The notes: a model not told the origin generated them from the sequence alone. 64,000 nucleotides of DNA from Alcaligenes aquatilis (GCF_003076515.1 NZ_CP022390.1:868001-932000); one strand, 5' to 3'. Counted from the stretch's first letter, positions 1 through 8,963 are shown. Numbers and translations: made by a program.

Positions 1-63
1 CAGATCGGTGTCATCGAGCGTGGGCAGCAAGGGTTTACCCTTGCTTGACGTGACCATATTCAT
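1..63 (-). CDS. 5' end of a divergent gene, possibly a LysR-type regulator (partial)
   Basis: Only the first 21 codons are present; the frame runs off the left edge. The ATG (63-61) is preceded on the minus strand by an AAGAAGG Shine-Dalgarno sequence. The visible peptide ends in PTLDDTDL, which resembles the stretch just before the helix-turn-helix of some LysR regulators. That would fit a regulator divergent from the transporter gene at 142. The family assignment is inference from a few residues. Confidence 0.4.
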   Translation of the reverse strand, partial: MNMVTSSKGKPLLPTLDDTDL

Positions 64-141
64 CTAATTAACCTTCTTCAATTGCTAAAAAACAAACTTT
101 TTAATCTTTTTTTGTCCAAAAATAAATAAATTGAGGAATTC

Positions 142-1446
142 ATGAGCTCTCCCTCTCATCGTCCGAGCGCCCCGCCTGGCCTCGACCCTGCCCCGGTCTC
201 GCGCGTTCGTACCATTGTGGCTGGCAGTGTAGGCAACGCAGTTGAATGGTTTGATTGGACCATTTACGCTTCCTTCGCTATCTTTTTCTCCAGCCAGTTC
301 TTTCCCGACGGCAATGAGACCACGGCGTTGCTGGCCAGCTTCGGCATTTTTGCAGTGGGCTTTTTCATGCGTCCCATCGGTGGCTGGTTGCTTGGCATTT
401 TCTCCGATCGCTACGGACGCAAGGCCGCTTTAGGGCTGACTATCCTGATGATGGCCGGAGGGTCGCTTATTATCGCAGTAACCCCGACCTATGCTGCAAT
501 AGGTTTGGCGGCGCCTCTTTTGTTGACGCTGGCCCGCTTGCTGCAGGGCTTGTCCCTGGGAGGGGAGTATGCCTCGGCTACCACGTTCTTGACCGAGATG
601 GCGCCCCCTCATCGGCGCGGTTTTTATTCCAGTTTCGTGTTCTTCAGTGCGGCAGTCGGTATTTTGGCGGCCTCGGCTGTGGGCTGGGTGCTCACGACCT
701 GCTTGAGCCGGGCGGAGATGGCCGAGTGGGGCTGGCGTATTCCGTTTCTGCTGGGAGCATTGGGCGGTGTGGCTGGCCTTTGGATTCGGCGCTCGATTCC
801 CGAGACTGAGGCTTTTTCTGAAAGCAAAAAAGCGGGTGTAGAAAAGCAGCCTTTGCGTACCTTGTTGCGTGAGTATCCTGTGGAAGTGCTGCGCATTATC
901 GGTTTTTCCATTCTGACAACCTTCGCGTTCTATATCTTTGTCGCTTACGTGCCGACCTACGCCATCCGCCATGTGCAGGCCGATCCCAAGGTGGCCTTTG
1001 CCGCCAATACGGTGGCGTTGATTGTGTTCATGGTGGTGCAGCCCTTGTTTGGCGCTTTGTCCGATCGTATCGGACGCAAACCGCAGTTGATCGTGTTTGC
1101 CGCCGGGTATTTGTTCTTCTTTTATCCGCTCATGAGCACATTGGGGCCGTCTTTCGGTTCCATCCTGACGGTAGAGCTGTTTGGCTTGGTGCTGTACGCC
1201 ATGTATACCTCGATTGGCCCTGCCATTATGTCTGAGCAGTTTCCAACCAGCGTACGTGCGGTTGGTATCGGGGCGCCCTATAACCTGATGGTGGCGTTGC
1301 TGGGGGGGACCACTCCTTATTTGCTGACCTGGTTGCAAAGCAATGGCTTGGAACGCTGGTTCTTTTACTATGTGCTGGCTGGTGCGGTCATTACCTTGAT
1401 CACGTTCATCCGTATGCCCGAGACAGTTGGAAAAAAACTGCGCTGA
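142..1446 (+). CDS. MFS transporter, metabolite:H+ symporter (MHS) type
   Basis: 434-residue inner-membrane transporter of the major facilitator superfamily. The N-terminal GNAVEWFDW motif, the DRYGRK loop motif after the second helix pair (about residue 90) and the repeat DRIGRK motif at about residue 310 mark the MHS group, which takes up organic acids such as alpha-ketoglutarate, citrate or shikimate with protons. GAGGAAT precedes the ATG. An amidase gene follows after 76 bp containing two hairpins, so import of an amide or acid processed by that amidase is plausible. The substrate cannot be read from the sequence. Confidence 0.85.
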   Translation: MSSPSHRPSAPPGLDPAPVSRVRTIVAGSVGNAVEWFDWTIYASFAIFFSSQFFPDGNETTALLASFGIFAVGFFMRPIGGWLLGIFSDRYGRKAALGLTILMMAGGSLIIAVTPTYAAIGLAAPLLLTLARLLQGLSLGGEYASATTFLTEMAPPHRRGFYSSFVFFSAAVGILAASAVGWVLTTCLSRAEMAEWGWRIPFLLGALGGVAGLWIRRSIPETEAFSESKKAGVEKQPLRTLLREYPVEVLRIIGFSILTTFAFYIFVAYVPTYAIRHVQADPKVAFAANTVALIVFMVVQPLFGALSDRIGRKPQLIVFAAGYLFFFYPLMSTLGPSFGSILTVELFGLVLYAMYTSIGPAIMSEQFPTSVRAVGIGAPYNLMVALLGGTTPYLLTWLQSNGLERWFFYYVLAGAVITLITFIRMPETVGKKLR

Positions 1447-1459
1447 TCGCGCCCGTTTC

Positions 1460-1503
1460 GCCCGGCGTCAGGCCGGGCATGTACAGCCCGCTTGGCGGGC
1501 TGT
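1460..1503 (+). terminator. Two tandem hairpins between MFS and amidase genes
   Basis: A 7-bp GC stem (1460-1466 with 1472-1478) is followed by a 9-bp stem with a 3-nt loop (1483-1491 with 1495-1503). Only a weak T-tract follows, so this may be a partial terminator or an mRNA stability element rather than a strong stop. Confidence 0.5.
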
Positions 1504-1522
1504 GTGATTTTCAGGAAGCTCC

Positions 1523-2950
1523 ATGTTGAAACAAGATGTCGCCCTTCATTTTCGAGATGCTCTTCAGATCGGTCTCGAGATTCGACAGGGCCGATTAAGT
1601 GCCCGGCAAGTTGCCACCTATTTTCTGGACCGTATCGAGCGTGCTGCCGGACTTAATGCCTTTAGTGTGATCACGGCCGAGCGGGCCTTGGCTCAAGCAG
1701 ACGCGGCTGACCGTCTACTGGCTGCTGGCATCGTGCTGGGGCCTTTTCATGGCGTGCCCGTTGCGGTCAAAGACAGTGTTCAATGGGAAGGAACCGAGGC
1801 GACCCTGGGCTCTCAAAGCCGTGTCGGCAAGATCAGCACGGAGACGGCGACTGTACTGCGTTCGCTGATGGCGCAAGGCATGGTGGTGCTGGGCAAAACC
1901 AAAATGACCGAGTTCGCCTTCGGCTTGTCCGGGCAAAACCTGACTCAGGGTACGGCACGCAATCCGTGGGATGCTGCGGTAGCCCGCGCTCCGGGTGGCT
2001 CGTCCAGCGGGAGTGGGGTGGCGGTAGCGGCCGGTTTGGTGCCCATCGCCCTGGGGGGGGATACCGGTGGCTCAGTGCGTGCGCCAGCCACACTGAACGG
2101 CCTTGTCGGTTATAAGCCCTCGAGCGGAATGATCAGTGGCGCAGGCAGCTTGCCCTTGTCTGAGACCCTGGATGTGCTGGGGCCGATTGCCCGCAGTGTG
2201 GCCGATGCCCGCCAACTGGCGGCGGTATTGGCGGGGCCGGACATTGCCGACCCATCGACTTTGGTTTTGCCTGCCGCTTGTGTGGCTGCCCTGCGAGCAC
2301 CTGCGGCACCGATACACAGCCCCATCGCTGTGCTCGATGCCCAGGCCTGGCCCGCTACCTTGGACAGCGCGACACAATTGAATTGGCAGGGCACGCTGGA
2401 TCGTCTGCAAGCGGCGGGCCTGGAAGTGCAGACGTGGACGCCACCCCCTGCTTTATCTTTTGCTCGGATGGCAGAGGATAATTCAACGGTGCTCGCGTAT
2501 GAAGCCTATCGTTATTACGGCGAGCTCGCTGCTGATTCTCGGCAAGCCTTGTGGTCGGTGGTGCGGGACCGTATTTTGGCAGGTGGGATGATTGATAGCG
2601 CATCTTATGAAGCCGCTTTGCAAAGACGAAGGACTGATATGCAGGTTTTTGCACAGGCGATGCAAGGTTCGGCTGCCTTGTTGATGCCCGCCTGCGATCA
2701 GGTGGCCCAAGCGCTGGACCCCGAGGATGTACGGCATGCCGGATTGGGTAAGTTACTGCGTCCTGGCAATTTCCTGGGAGCGGCGGCCATTTCTCTGCCT
2801 ACCGGGTTGGATGAGCAGGGCTTGCCCACAGGCATTCAATTAATGACCCCGCGAGGGCATGATGCAGCCTTGCTCGATTGTGCGCACCTTGTTGAACAGG
2901 CGCTTGGCCGACTTTCTCGTCATCCGGACCTGGCGCACTGGGGGCTATAA
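1523..2950 (+). CDS. Amidase, amidase-signature family (GatA-like fold)
   Basis: 475-residue amidase-signature hydrolase, predicted cytoplasmic. The Ser-cisSer-Lys triad is readable: Lys83 in GVPVAVKDS, Ser160 in PGGSSSGS and Ser184 in GGDTGGSVRAPA, at spacings like those of GatA and fatty-acid amide hydrolase. No gatC or gatB is adjacent, so it is a catabolic or broad-specificity amidase rather than the tRNA amidotransferase subunit. It follows the MHS transporter on the same strand and the two may form a uptake-plus-hydrolysis unit. The substrate is unknown. Confidence 0.85.
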   Translation: MLKQDVALHFRDALQIGLEIRQGRLSARQVATYFLDRIERAAGLNAFSVITAERALAQADAADRLLAAGIVLGPFHGVPVAVKDSVQWEGTEATLGSQSRVGKISTETATVLRSLMAQGMVVLGKTKMTEFAFGLSGQNLTQGTARNPWDAAVARAPGGSSSGSGVAVAAGLVPIALGGDTGGSVRAPATLNGLVGYKPSSGMISGAGSLPLSETLDVLGPIARSVADARQLAAVLAGPDIADPSTLVLPAACVAALRAPAAPIHSPIAVLDAQAWPATLDSATQLNWQGTLDRLQAAGLEVQTWTPPPALSFARMAEDNSTVLAYEAYRYYGELAADSRQALWSVVRDRILAGGMIDSASYEAALQRRRTDMQVFAQAMQGSAALLMPACDQVAQALDPEDVRHAGLGKLLRPGNFLGAAAISLPTGLDEQGLPTGIQLMTPRGHDAALLDCAHLVEQALGRLSRHPDLAHWGL

Positions 2951-2991
2951 ATCCTGCCTGCCGCAGTCAGGCGGCTTGACAGCGCATGAGG

Positions 2992-3030
2992 TGACAGCGC
3001 GAGCCCCAAAAGTAGGGGCTTGTGCTGTCA
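2992..3030. terminator. Long hairpin between convergent genes
   Basis: Imperfect inverted repeat of about 16 bp per arm (2992-3007 with 3015-3030) around a 7-nt loop, between the convergent amidase and lipoprotein genes. It lacks a strong T-tract on either strand, but the position suits a shared terminator. Confidence 0.55.
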
Positions 3031-3044
3031 TTAACCTCGAAGGT

Positions 3045-3671
3045 TTAGCCGCGTTTGAACAAACGCTCGTGCATCCAGCCGTCGTTCGTCAGAATCAGGG
3101 CGGCTTTGCCTGAGAGTTCCTCGGCTTTTGCCCGCTCCGCAAAGTTTCTGTAATTGGCGCCGATCGCCTCGGATCGGGCCCAGTCTTCTGCATCTTCCAG
3201 TTTGAAGCGGTAATTTACCTGCGAGACTTTGACACCCATCATGTCGCTGGGCTCAGTAAAGTTGTCTACAGCCACAATGGTAAATTTGCCTGTGCAAAAG
3301 GCATCGTGCCCGCCCATTGTGTTGGCCCCGTTAGGAACCAGGAATTTTTGGCCGACTTCAGTAAGTTGATACTCGGAGCCCGGTTCCATCTTGTCACTGA
3401 ACATCGCTTTGACTTCCGTATCGCGCTTGCTCAGTAAGCCGGCTTCCACCAAGGCGTCTGCCCGTTTTTTACTGCTGCCTATCGTGTCGCGATTGGATAG
3501 CGTAAATGGCGAACCTTTTGCCGGAATGGCAGCACATAGCCCTTTTTGAGTATCCAAATACGTTTGAATCGCCGTGCTGAAATTGCTTTTATTGGCATCT
3601 TTGGCACTGCCGCAGGCGGCCAGCAAAACAATAACACTGCTCATGGCGGCGATTTTAATGACGGTATGCAA
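3045..3671 (-). CDS. Hypothetical lipoprotein
   Basis: About 208 residues with a lipoprotein signal peptide ending in the lipobox LLAAC, so the mature protein should be anchored in the envelope. I chose the TTG start at 3671 because AGGGGAAG lies 6 nt upstream; an in-frame TTG at 3698 has no such site. The mature part contains two further cysteines and no motif I recognise. It is transcribed alone, convergent with the amidase gene. Confidence 0.7.
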   Translation of the reverse strand: MHTVIKIAAMSSVIVLLAACGSAKDANKSNFSTAIQTYLDTQKGLCAAIPAKGSPFTLSNRDTIGSSKKRADALVEAGLLSKRDTEVKAMFSDKMEPGSEYQLTEVGQKFLVPNGANTMGGHDAFCTGKFTIVAVDNFTEPSDMMGVKVSQVNYRFKLEDAEDWARSEAIGANYRNFAERAKAEELSGKAALILTNDGWMHERLFKRG

Positions 3672-3881
3672 AACGAACTTCCCCTGTAGGTTAAACAATC
3701 GGTCGCTTAGTATAGCTGCGCCGTTTGTGCTCTTTTGGGCAACGCTGTTTTAGCAATGTGTCTAAATGTCTCTTGTTAAGAGATTCAGTGTTTAGTGTGT
3801 AAGGGATGTGATGGATGGCCTAAGGCACGTCCATGCCGCGCGACGTATGCGAATGTGGTTGGCGTTGGCTTGCTTACCGTG

Positions 3882-3908
3882 GCCCGGCTCAGACCAGGCG
3901 AGCCGGGC
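3882..3908. terminator. Inverted repeat downstream of the Rid-family gene
   Basis: A perfect 9-bp GC-rich inverted repeat (3882-3890 with 3900-3908, 9-nt loop) lies 25 bp beyond the stop of the leftward Rid gene. There is no T-run directly after it, so a termination role is tentative. Confidence 0.35.
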
Positions 3909-3932
3909 AAGGTTGTGCAAAAAAGCCTGGGC

Positions 3933-4343
3933 TTAATCCAGCATGGCTTCTGCTTCAATCTCGATCAACCATTCCGACCGGGCCAGACCATGAATCAGAA
4001 TCCAGGATGAAGGAGGGGGATTGACCGGGAAGCGTTTGAGCAATGCGGCTGCAATAGCATCTTGCTCTTGGGGCGAGCTGGCATCTTCCCGAATGAAAAT
4101 TCGCAACATAATGACTTGGTCGATTGTGCCGCCTGCTTCGGCCAGAACCCGTTCTATATTGTCCAGTGCCGCTTCGGTTTGTTCGCGCATACCACCGCTG
4201 ACGGTTTGCTCTTGGGCGTCGACACCCACTTGTCCGGACAACATGACACGGCGTTGGCCGGTAACAACCAGACCTTGGCTGAAACCGTATTGCAAAGAAT
4301 TGAATACAGTGGGGGGATTAAGGGCGCTTTTAGTCATCTTCAT
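3933..4343 (-). CDS. Rid (YjgF/YER057c/UK114) family protein
   Basis: About 136 residues with the Rid trimer fold signature, including SGQVGVD and the C-terminal IEIEAEA. RidA enzymes hydrolyse reactive enamine/imine intermediates of PLP enzymes. Here the segment before the last strand reads PPSSWILIHGL, so the catalytic arginine usual at this place in RidA is not seen. It probably belongs to a Rid subgroup with a different or no deaminase activity. Starts at 4343 or 4337 are both possible; no clear Shine-Dalgarno site separates them. Confidence 0.75.
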   Translation of the reverse strand: MKMTKSALNPPTVFNSLQYGFSQGLVVTGQRRVMLSGQVGVDAQEQTVSGGMREQTEAALDNIERVLAEAGGTIDQVIMLRIFIREDASSPQEQDAIAAALLKRFPVNPPPSSWILIHGLARSEWLIEIEAEAMLD

Positions 4344-4535
4344 AAACACATAAAAAGTCAGTTGAGGTGGTGTGTTCACGCACCGGGGTCGTATCTTGGG
4401 GCTTTATGTCGGAAGACAAGGGTTGAGCTGGAAATGGAGCGATTTCACTGGTTTGGACACGTCTTACATCGGCTTGCCGTAATTGGCTGATTCAGCCGCT
4501 AGAATGACGTGTCTACCTACCTAAAAGAGGCGCAT

Positions 4536-4955
4536 ATGGAAAACGACAAATCCATGATTCACGGCAAATGCCTGTGCGGTGCCGTTTCAATTCGTGTTCA
4601 GCAAGACAAGCCTTCGGTCAGTGCGTGCCATTGTGGCATCTGTCGCCATTGGTCCGGTGGTCCGTTCCTGTCGCTGGAGTCCCATGGAACCCCCGTGGTC
4701 GAAGGTGAGGAGCACGTGCGTTCCTATGCCTCCTCAGAGTGGGCGGAGCGCAGTTTTTGTGATGTGTGCGGTACCCATTTGTTTTACAAGCTCAAAGCAG
4801 GGGGCTTTCATGCTATCTCTGCTGGTCTGTTCAAGGATAGTGGGAGCTGGCCGTTTGAGCTGCAGGTCTTTATTGATGACAAACCTGGTAACTACGCATT
4901 TGCTAATAAAACGCGGGAGATGACGGGCGAAGACGTGATCAAGTTGTTTTCCTGA
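4536..4955 (+). CDS. GFA-family (glutathione-dependent formaldehyde-activating type) zinc protein
   Basis: About 139 residues. Zinc-binding cysteines appear in the order typical for the family: CLCG near the N-terminus, CHCGIC about 25 residues later, and CDVCG in the second half. The ATG at 4536 has AAGAGG at a good distance; an in-frame GTG at 4509 does not. Family members include formaldehyde-glutathione enzymes, but most are uncharacterised, so the function is only a family-level call. Confidence 0.8.
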   Translation: MENDKSMIHGKCLCGAVSIRVQQDKPSVSACHCGICRHWSGGPFLSLESHGTPVVEGEEHVRSYASSEWAERSFCDVCGTHLFYKLKAGGFHAISAGLFKDSGSWPFELQVFIDDKPGNYAFANKTREMTGEDVIKLFS

Positions 4956-5069
4956 TAATCGGGCTGGCTGGTGCAAGTCTGGTGTTTTATCTGGCCAAAC
5001 CTGCATTGCCATGGCTATTAAAGAATGCTTCCAGGAACACGATCCTGGTCCACGCATAAGGAGTGCTCC

Positions 5070-5612
5070 ATGATGAAAAGAATGCTTATTTTATCGCTGC
5101 CTGCACTATTGGTCGCTTGCGCCTCTTCTCAAGCTGATCTGGCAACTCAGGAAAATGTGGATCTGAACAAATACATGGGTACCTGGTTCGAGCAGGCGCG
5201 TTTGCCCAATAGTTTTCAGCGTGAGTGCATCGGTGATGTGCAAGCTAATTACGTGATGGCAGCCGATAAGACGATTACGGTCACCAATCGTTGTCAGGCT
5301 AAGGACGGTGAAGTGAAGGAAGCTATCGGGCAGGGGCGTTTGTCCCGTAGTGTGGAGCCGGCTGATCCGGCGATATTGGAAGTGCGCTTTGCGCCGAAAT
5401 GGCTATCCTGGTTCCCCATGGTGTGGGGCGACTATTGGATCATGAAGCTGGAAGGGGACTATCAATATTCTTTAGTCGGGACACCGGACAGGAAATATCT
5501 CTGGGTGTTATCCAGGGAAAAACAGGCTGATCCACAGGTCGTGAACGAATTGCTGGATTACGCAGCCGCGCAAGGCTTCGCAGTGCAAAAGGTAGTACCG
5601 ACCAACAAGTAG
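5070..5612 (+). CDS. Outer-membrane lipoprotein lipocalin (Blc type)
   Basis: 180-residue bacterial lipocalin with a lipoprotein signal ending LLVACAS and the lipocalin motif GTWFEQARLPNSFQ just after the lipobox. Blc-type lipocalins are lipid-binding beta-barrels anchored to the outer membrane and are usually linked to envelope stress or starvation. AAGGAG precedes the tandem ATGs at 5070/5073. The length matches the family (about 170-180). Confidence 0.88.
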   Translation: MMKRMLILSLPALLVACASSQADLATQENVDLNKYMGTWFEQARLPNSFQRECIGDVQANYVMAADKTITVTNRCQAKDGEVKEAIGQGRLSRSVEPADPAILEVRFAPKWLSWFPMVWGDYWIMKLEGDYQYSLVGTPDRKYLWVLSREKQADPQVVNELLDYAAAQGFAVQKVVPTNK

Positions 5613-5727
5613 CGCGCATTCGGTAATGGCTCGATCAACACCTGCATAAATCAGAGCATCCCCTTAGGGTTTTTAGTAATAAGCATGGGGAAATTAGATC
5701 GTTTTGAATAGCTTGTGGCTGTGGTCG

Positions 5728-5765
5728 AATGGCACGACGGTATGTATCGGACGTGCCATTTTTTT
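5728..5765 (+). promoter_or_regulatory. Terminator-like hairpin 17 bp before the binding-protein start codon
   Basis: A perfect 9-bp stem (5728-5736 with 5752-5760), a 15-nt loop and a run of T to 5765 form a textbook intrinsic terminator directly in the leader of the ABC transporter operon. The start codon is at 5783 with no obvious Shine-Dalgarno site between. It could be an attenuator, or the terminator of a short upstream transcript. Confidence 0.55.
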
Positions 5766-5782
5766 ATCGGAATGTGTTTATC

Positions 5783-6592
5783 ATGAAGTCGTTTTTAAGC
5801 ATTGCCGCAACCCTTACCCTGGCGTTGGTGGCTGGCGTGGCCCAGGCTGATCGTCTGGATGACATCAAGAAAACGGGTGTCTTGAAAGTAGCGTCTTTTG
5901 ACAGCAACCCACCGTTTGGTTTTGTAGATCAGAAGTCCCGTCAGATCACCGGTCTGGATGTGGATTTTGCCCAGGCTCTGGCCGACAAACTGGGTGTGAA
6001 GCTGGAGGTCTTACCGACCAACCCGGCCAATCGTGTGCCGCTGCTGACGTCCAATAAAGTGGACCTGGTTCTGGCCAACTTCACCATCACGGAAGAGCGC
6101 GCCAAGCAAGTTGATTTCAGCATTCCGTACTTTGCATCAGGCCAGCAGTTCCTGGCCAAGAAAGGCGTCTTGTCCTCTCCCGAGCAGTTGAACTCGCTGC
6201 GTATTGGCGTGGATAAAGGTACGGTCAATGAGATCGTCCTGCGTGAAAAATACCCCCAGGCCAAGCTGGTTGCCTATGACGATACGCCCTTCGCCTTTAC
6301 CGCTTTGCGTAATGGCAATGTGCAAGCCATTACTCAGGATGGCCCCAAGCTGATCGGTCTGCTGGCCAATGTGCCGGACAAGGAAAACTATGAAATCCCG
6401 GCCTTCAGCATTTCCGAGGACTTGATCGGCATTGGTATCCCCAAAGGCGAGACAGCACTGAAATCCTTTGTGGATGAAACTTTGCTGGAGCTGGAAACCC
6501 AGGGCAAGGCACAAGCCATTTATGACGTCTGGTTTGGCCCGCAATCCAAGACCCCGCTAGATCGCTTGTACCGCATCGGTCAGCAACAGTAA
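5783..6592 (+). CDS. Polar amino-acid ABC transporter, periplasmic substrate-binding protein
   Basis: 269 residues: a Sec signal peptide ending VAQA, then a family-3 solute-binding protein. Typical elements are KTGVLKVASFDSNPPFGF at the mature N-terminus, the GLDVDFAQALADKLG helix and the VDLVLANFTITEERAKQVDFS segment. It delivers an amino acid to the membrane complex encoded downstream. The start at 5783 is chosen because the signal peptide begins there. Two permeases and an ATPase follow in order. The exact ligand cannot be told from the sequence. Confidence 0.88.
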   Translation: MKSFLSIAATLTLALVAGVAQADRLDDIKKTGVLKVASFDSNPPFGFVDQKSRQITGLDVDFAQALADKLGVKLEVLPTNPANRVPLLTSNKVDLVLANFTITEERAKQVDFSIPYFASGQQFLAKKGVLSSPEQLNSLRIGVDKGTVNEIVLREKYPQAKLVAYDDTPFAFTALRNGNVQAITQDGPKLIGLLANVPDKENYEIPAFSISEDLIGIGIPKGETALKSFVDETLLELETQGKAQAIYDVWFGPQSKTPLDRLYRIGQQQ

Positions 6593-6608
6593 GTCATCAC
6601 GTGCTTGC

Positions 6609-6640
6609 AGGCCAGCCTTGACTGTTCAGGCTGGCCTTTT
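6609..6640 (+). terminator. Intercistronic terminator after the binding-protein gene
   Basis: A perfect 9-bp stem (6609-6617 with 6629-6637) followed by TTTT. In such operons a leaky terminator here keeps binding-protein mRNA in excess over the permease mRNA. Confidence 0.75.
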
Positions 6641-6694
6641 CCTGTTTGTGTTTTTAACAGCGGGATCGCTTGATCCTGCTTTTTGGTGTTTGCT

Positions 6695-7432
6695 ATGCCG
6701 TCTTCTGATTTCTGGCTGGCACCCCACTATGTGGGCTGGTTGCTTCAAGGGTTCTGGGTCACGATCCAGCTCTCTTTAGTTGTCTCTTTCGCTGCAACTA
6801 TTTTGGGCTTTCTGGTGTGTATTGCCAGACTGTCGCCCTTTGTCTGCTTGGCCTGGCCGGTGCGCGCTTATCTGAGTCTGTTCCGTAATACGCCCTTGTT
6901 GGTGCAATTGTTCTTCTGGTATTTCGGAGCCTCGGCCTTGATGCCGCCGGAGCTGGTGCAATGGTTGAACACTCAGCATATCTTGCAACTGGTCTTGTTC
7001 GATGTGCAGTGGCCCAGTTTCGAGATGCTGGCCGCTTTTGTGGGTTTGACGATCTACACCACGGCTTTTGTAGCTGAAGAGTTACGCTCCGGCGTGCGGG
7101 CAGTGCGCAAAGGCCAATGGGCCGCTGCCGCTTCTTTGGGTATGTCGTCCATGCAGGTCTGGCGCTGTGTGGTGATGCCGCAGGCTTTGCGCAATACCTT
7201 TCCCTCGCTGATCGGGCAGTACATGAATGTCATCAAGAACACCTCGCTGACCATGGCCATTGGCTTGGCCGAGCTCTCTTATGCCTCCCGTCAGGTGGAA
7301 ACGGAAACCTTCAAGACCTTCCAGTCCTTTGGGATTGCCACGCTGCTGTATGTTTTGTTGGTCATGCTGGTGGAGGTGGGAGGGCAGTGCTTGCAACGCC
7401 ATCGCCTGCAAGTGCGAGGTGGGCTGTCATGA
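6695..7432 (+). CDS. Amino-acid ABC transporter permease (HisM/GltJ type)
   Basis: About 245 residues, several hydrophobic membrane segments, and the EAA loop visible as AAASLGMSSMQVWRCVVMPQA at about residue 150, which contacts the ATPase. The ATG at 6695 is used; an upstream in-frame TTG at 6683 is a weaker choice. Its stop overlaps the next permease start (ATGA), implying translational coupling and a heterodimeric membrane pore. Confidence 0.87.
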   Translation: MPSSDFWLAPHYVGWLLQGFWVTIQLSLVVSFAATILGFLVCIARLSPFVCLAWPVRAYLSLFRNTPLLVQLFFWYFGASALMPPELVQWLNTQHILQLVLFDVQWPSFEMLAAFVGLTIYTTAFVAEELRSGVRAVRKGQWAAAASLGMSSMQVWRCVVMPQALRNTFPSLIGQYMNVIKNTSLTMAIGLAELSYASRQVETETFKTFQSFGIATLLYVLLVMLVEVGGQCLQRHRLQVRGGLS

Positions 7433-8127
7433 ACGTCGATGTAATTCATGACAACCTGCTGTATTTCCTGGTGGGGGCGTATCCGCATGGCCCTTTAGGT
7501 GGGGCGGCGCTGACGCTCTTGTTAAGCGTGCTCTCGGCAAGTCTGTCGGCTATTTTGGGGCTGGTCTTTGGGGTGGCCCTGGTGTTGACGCGCGGTGTGG
7601 CGCATACCACCTTGCTGCTGTTTCTGGGCTTTTTCCGTGCCATCCCTGTGATCATGCTGATTTTCTGGGTGTACTTTCTGCTGCCCATTCTGTTCAAGGT
7701 GGATGTGCCGGGCCTGTTTACCGTGGTCTGCGCCTTGTCTTTGATTGGTGGTGCGTATCTGGCGCATTCGGTGTCAGCGGGCATCAGCAGCTTGCCGGCG
7801 GGGCAATGGCAAGCGGGCAGGGCGCTGGGCCTGAATACTGTTCAAATCATGACGTCCATCATTCTGCCGCAAGCCTTGCCGGTGATGTTGCCTTCTTTTA
7901 TTAATCAGTGGGTTGCTTTGATCAAGGACACCTCGCTGGCTTATGTCATTGGCGTGGCGGAATTGTCTTTTGTTGCCACTCAGGTCAGCAATCGGGTCAT
8001 GGTTCACCCCACTGAAATCTTCTTGTTTGTCGGGCTGATGTACTACGTGATTTGCGCAACGCTGGAGTTGCTTGCGAATCGGGTGGCCCGACGTTATGAC
8101 AAACATCTGCGACTGGATGGCAAATGA
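7429..8127 (+). CDS. Amino-acid ABC transporter permease (HisQ/GltK type)
   Basis: 232-residue second permease. It starts at the ATG overlapping the previous stop; the open frame extends further upstream but only as out-of-context sequence inside the first permease. Membrane segments start at about residue 25, and the EAA loop is seen as [22 protein letters not shown]. The stop overlaps the ATPase start by ATGA. Confidence 0.87.
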   Translation: MNVDVIHDNLLYFLVGAYPHGPLGGAALTLLLSVLSASLSAILGLVFGVALVLTRGVAHTTLLLFLGFFRAIPVIMLIFWVYFLLPILFKVDVPGLFTVVCALSLIGGAYLAHSVSAGISSLPAGQWQAGRALGLNTVQIMTSIILPQALPVMLPSFINQWVALIKDTSLAYVIGVAELSFVATQVSNRVMVHPTEIFLFVGLMYYVICATLELLANRVARRYDKHLRLDGK

Positions 8128-8858
8128 TCCGTATCGATAGTGTTTCCAAGTGGTATGGCACGTTTCAGGTGCTCAAGGACTGTACGGCCCAGGTGGACCG
8201 TCAGGAAGTGGTGGTGGTGTGCGGGCCTTCGGGCTCGGGCAAGTCCACCTTGTTGAAAACCGTCAATGGTCTGGAACCGTTCCAGCAAGGCACGATTCTG
8301 GTGGACGGCGTTTCCGTCGGCGATCCTGCGACGAATCTGCCGGAACTGCGCAGCCGGGTTGGGATGGTGTTTCAGAACTTCGAGCTGTTTCCGCATTTGA
8401 ATGTCTTGGCCAATCTGACCTTGGCACAACGTAAAGTGCTGGGCAGGGGTCGTGATGAAGCGTCCGAACGGGCCTTGCTGTACCTGGATCGGGTGGGCCT
8501 GAAGGCGATGGCGGATCGCTATCCGGCCAGTTTGTCGGGTGGGCAGCAACAACGTGTCGCCATTGCACGGGCCTTGTGTATGGACCCGGTCTGCATGTTG
8601 TTTGACGAGCCTACCTCGGCTTTGGACCCGGAAATGGTCAACGAGGTGCTGGATGTGATGGTCAGCTTGGCGCAAGAGGGTATGACCATGATGTGCGTCA
8701 CCCATGAAATGGGCTTTGCCCGCAAAGTGGCGGACCGGATGGTTTTCATGGATCAGGGCCAGATTCTGGAGGACGTACCCACGGATGTATTCTTTGGTGA
8801 TCTGGAGGGCCGGCCACAGCGAGTGCAAACCTTTTTGTCCAAGGAGCTGCGTCTGTAG
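8124..8858 (+). CDS. Amino-acid ABC transporter ATP-binding protein (GlnQ/GltL type)
   Basis: 244-residue ATPase with Walker [10 protein letters not shown] (about 33-41), ABC signature [10 protein letters not shown] and Walker [12 protein letters not shown], followed by the switch histidine in CVTHEMGFA. It drives the permease pair encoded immediately upstream and ends the operon. A pentanucleotide repeat and a strong terminator follow. Confidence 0.92.
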   Translation: MIRIDSVSKWYGTFQVLKDCTAQVDRQEVVVVCGPSGSGKSTLLKTVNGLEPFQQGTILVDGVSVGDPATNLPELRSRVGMVFQNFELFPHLNVLANLTLAQRKVLGRGRDEASERALLYLDRVGLKAMADRYPASLSGGQQQRVAIARALCMDPVCMLFDEPTSALDPEMVNEVLDVMVSLAQEGMTMMCVTHEMGFARKVADRMVFMDQGQILEDVPTDVFFGDLEGRPQRVQTFLSKELRL

Positions 8859-8893
8859 CTTGTACCTTTGCACGGCAGCTAGTTTGATGATTG

Positions 8894-8963
8894 CCAAGCC
8901 AAGCCAAGCCAAGCCAAGCCAAGCCAAGCCAAGCCAAGCCAAGCCAAGCCAAGCCAAGCCAAG
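8894..8963. repeat. Pentanucleotide tandem repeat (CCAAG)14
   Basis: Fourteen perfect CCAAG units, 35 bp beyond the ABC ATPase stop and before the operon terminator. It lies outside any gene I can support. A perfect short repeat of this length is prone to slipped-strand changes in copy number. Confidence 0.97.

Noticed and set aside
430..1338. A 302-codon open frame antisense to the MFS gene
   Set aside because: Low-complexity, basic and Gln-rich translation typical of a reverse-strand shadow.
8894..8963. CRISPR array
   Set aside because: The units are contiguous with no spacers, and no cas genes are present.
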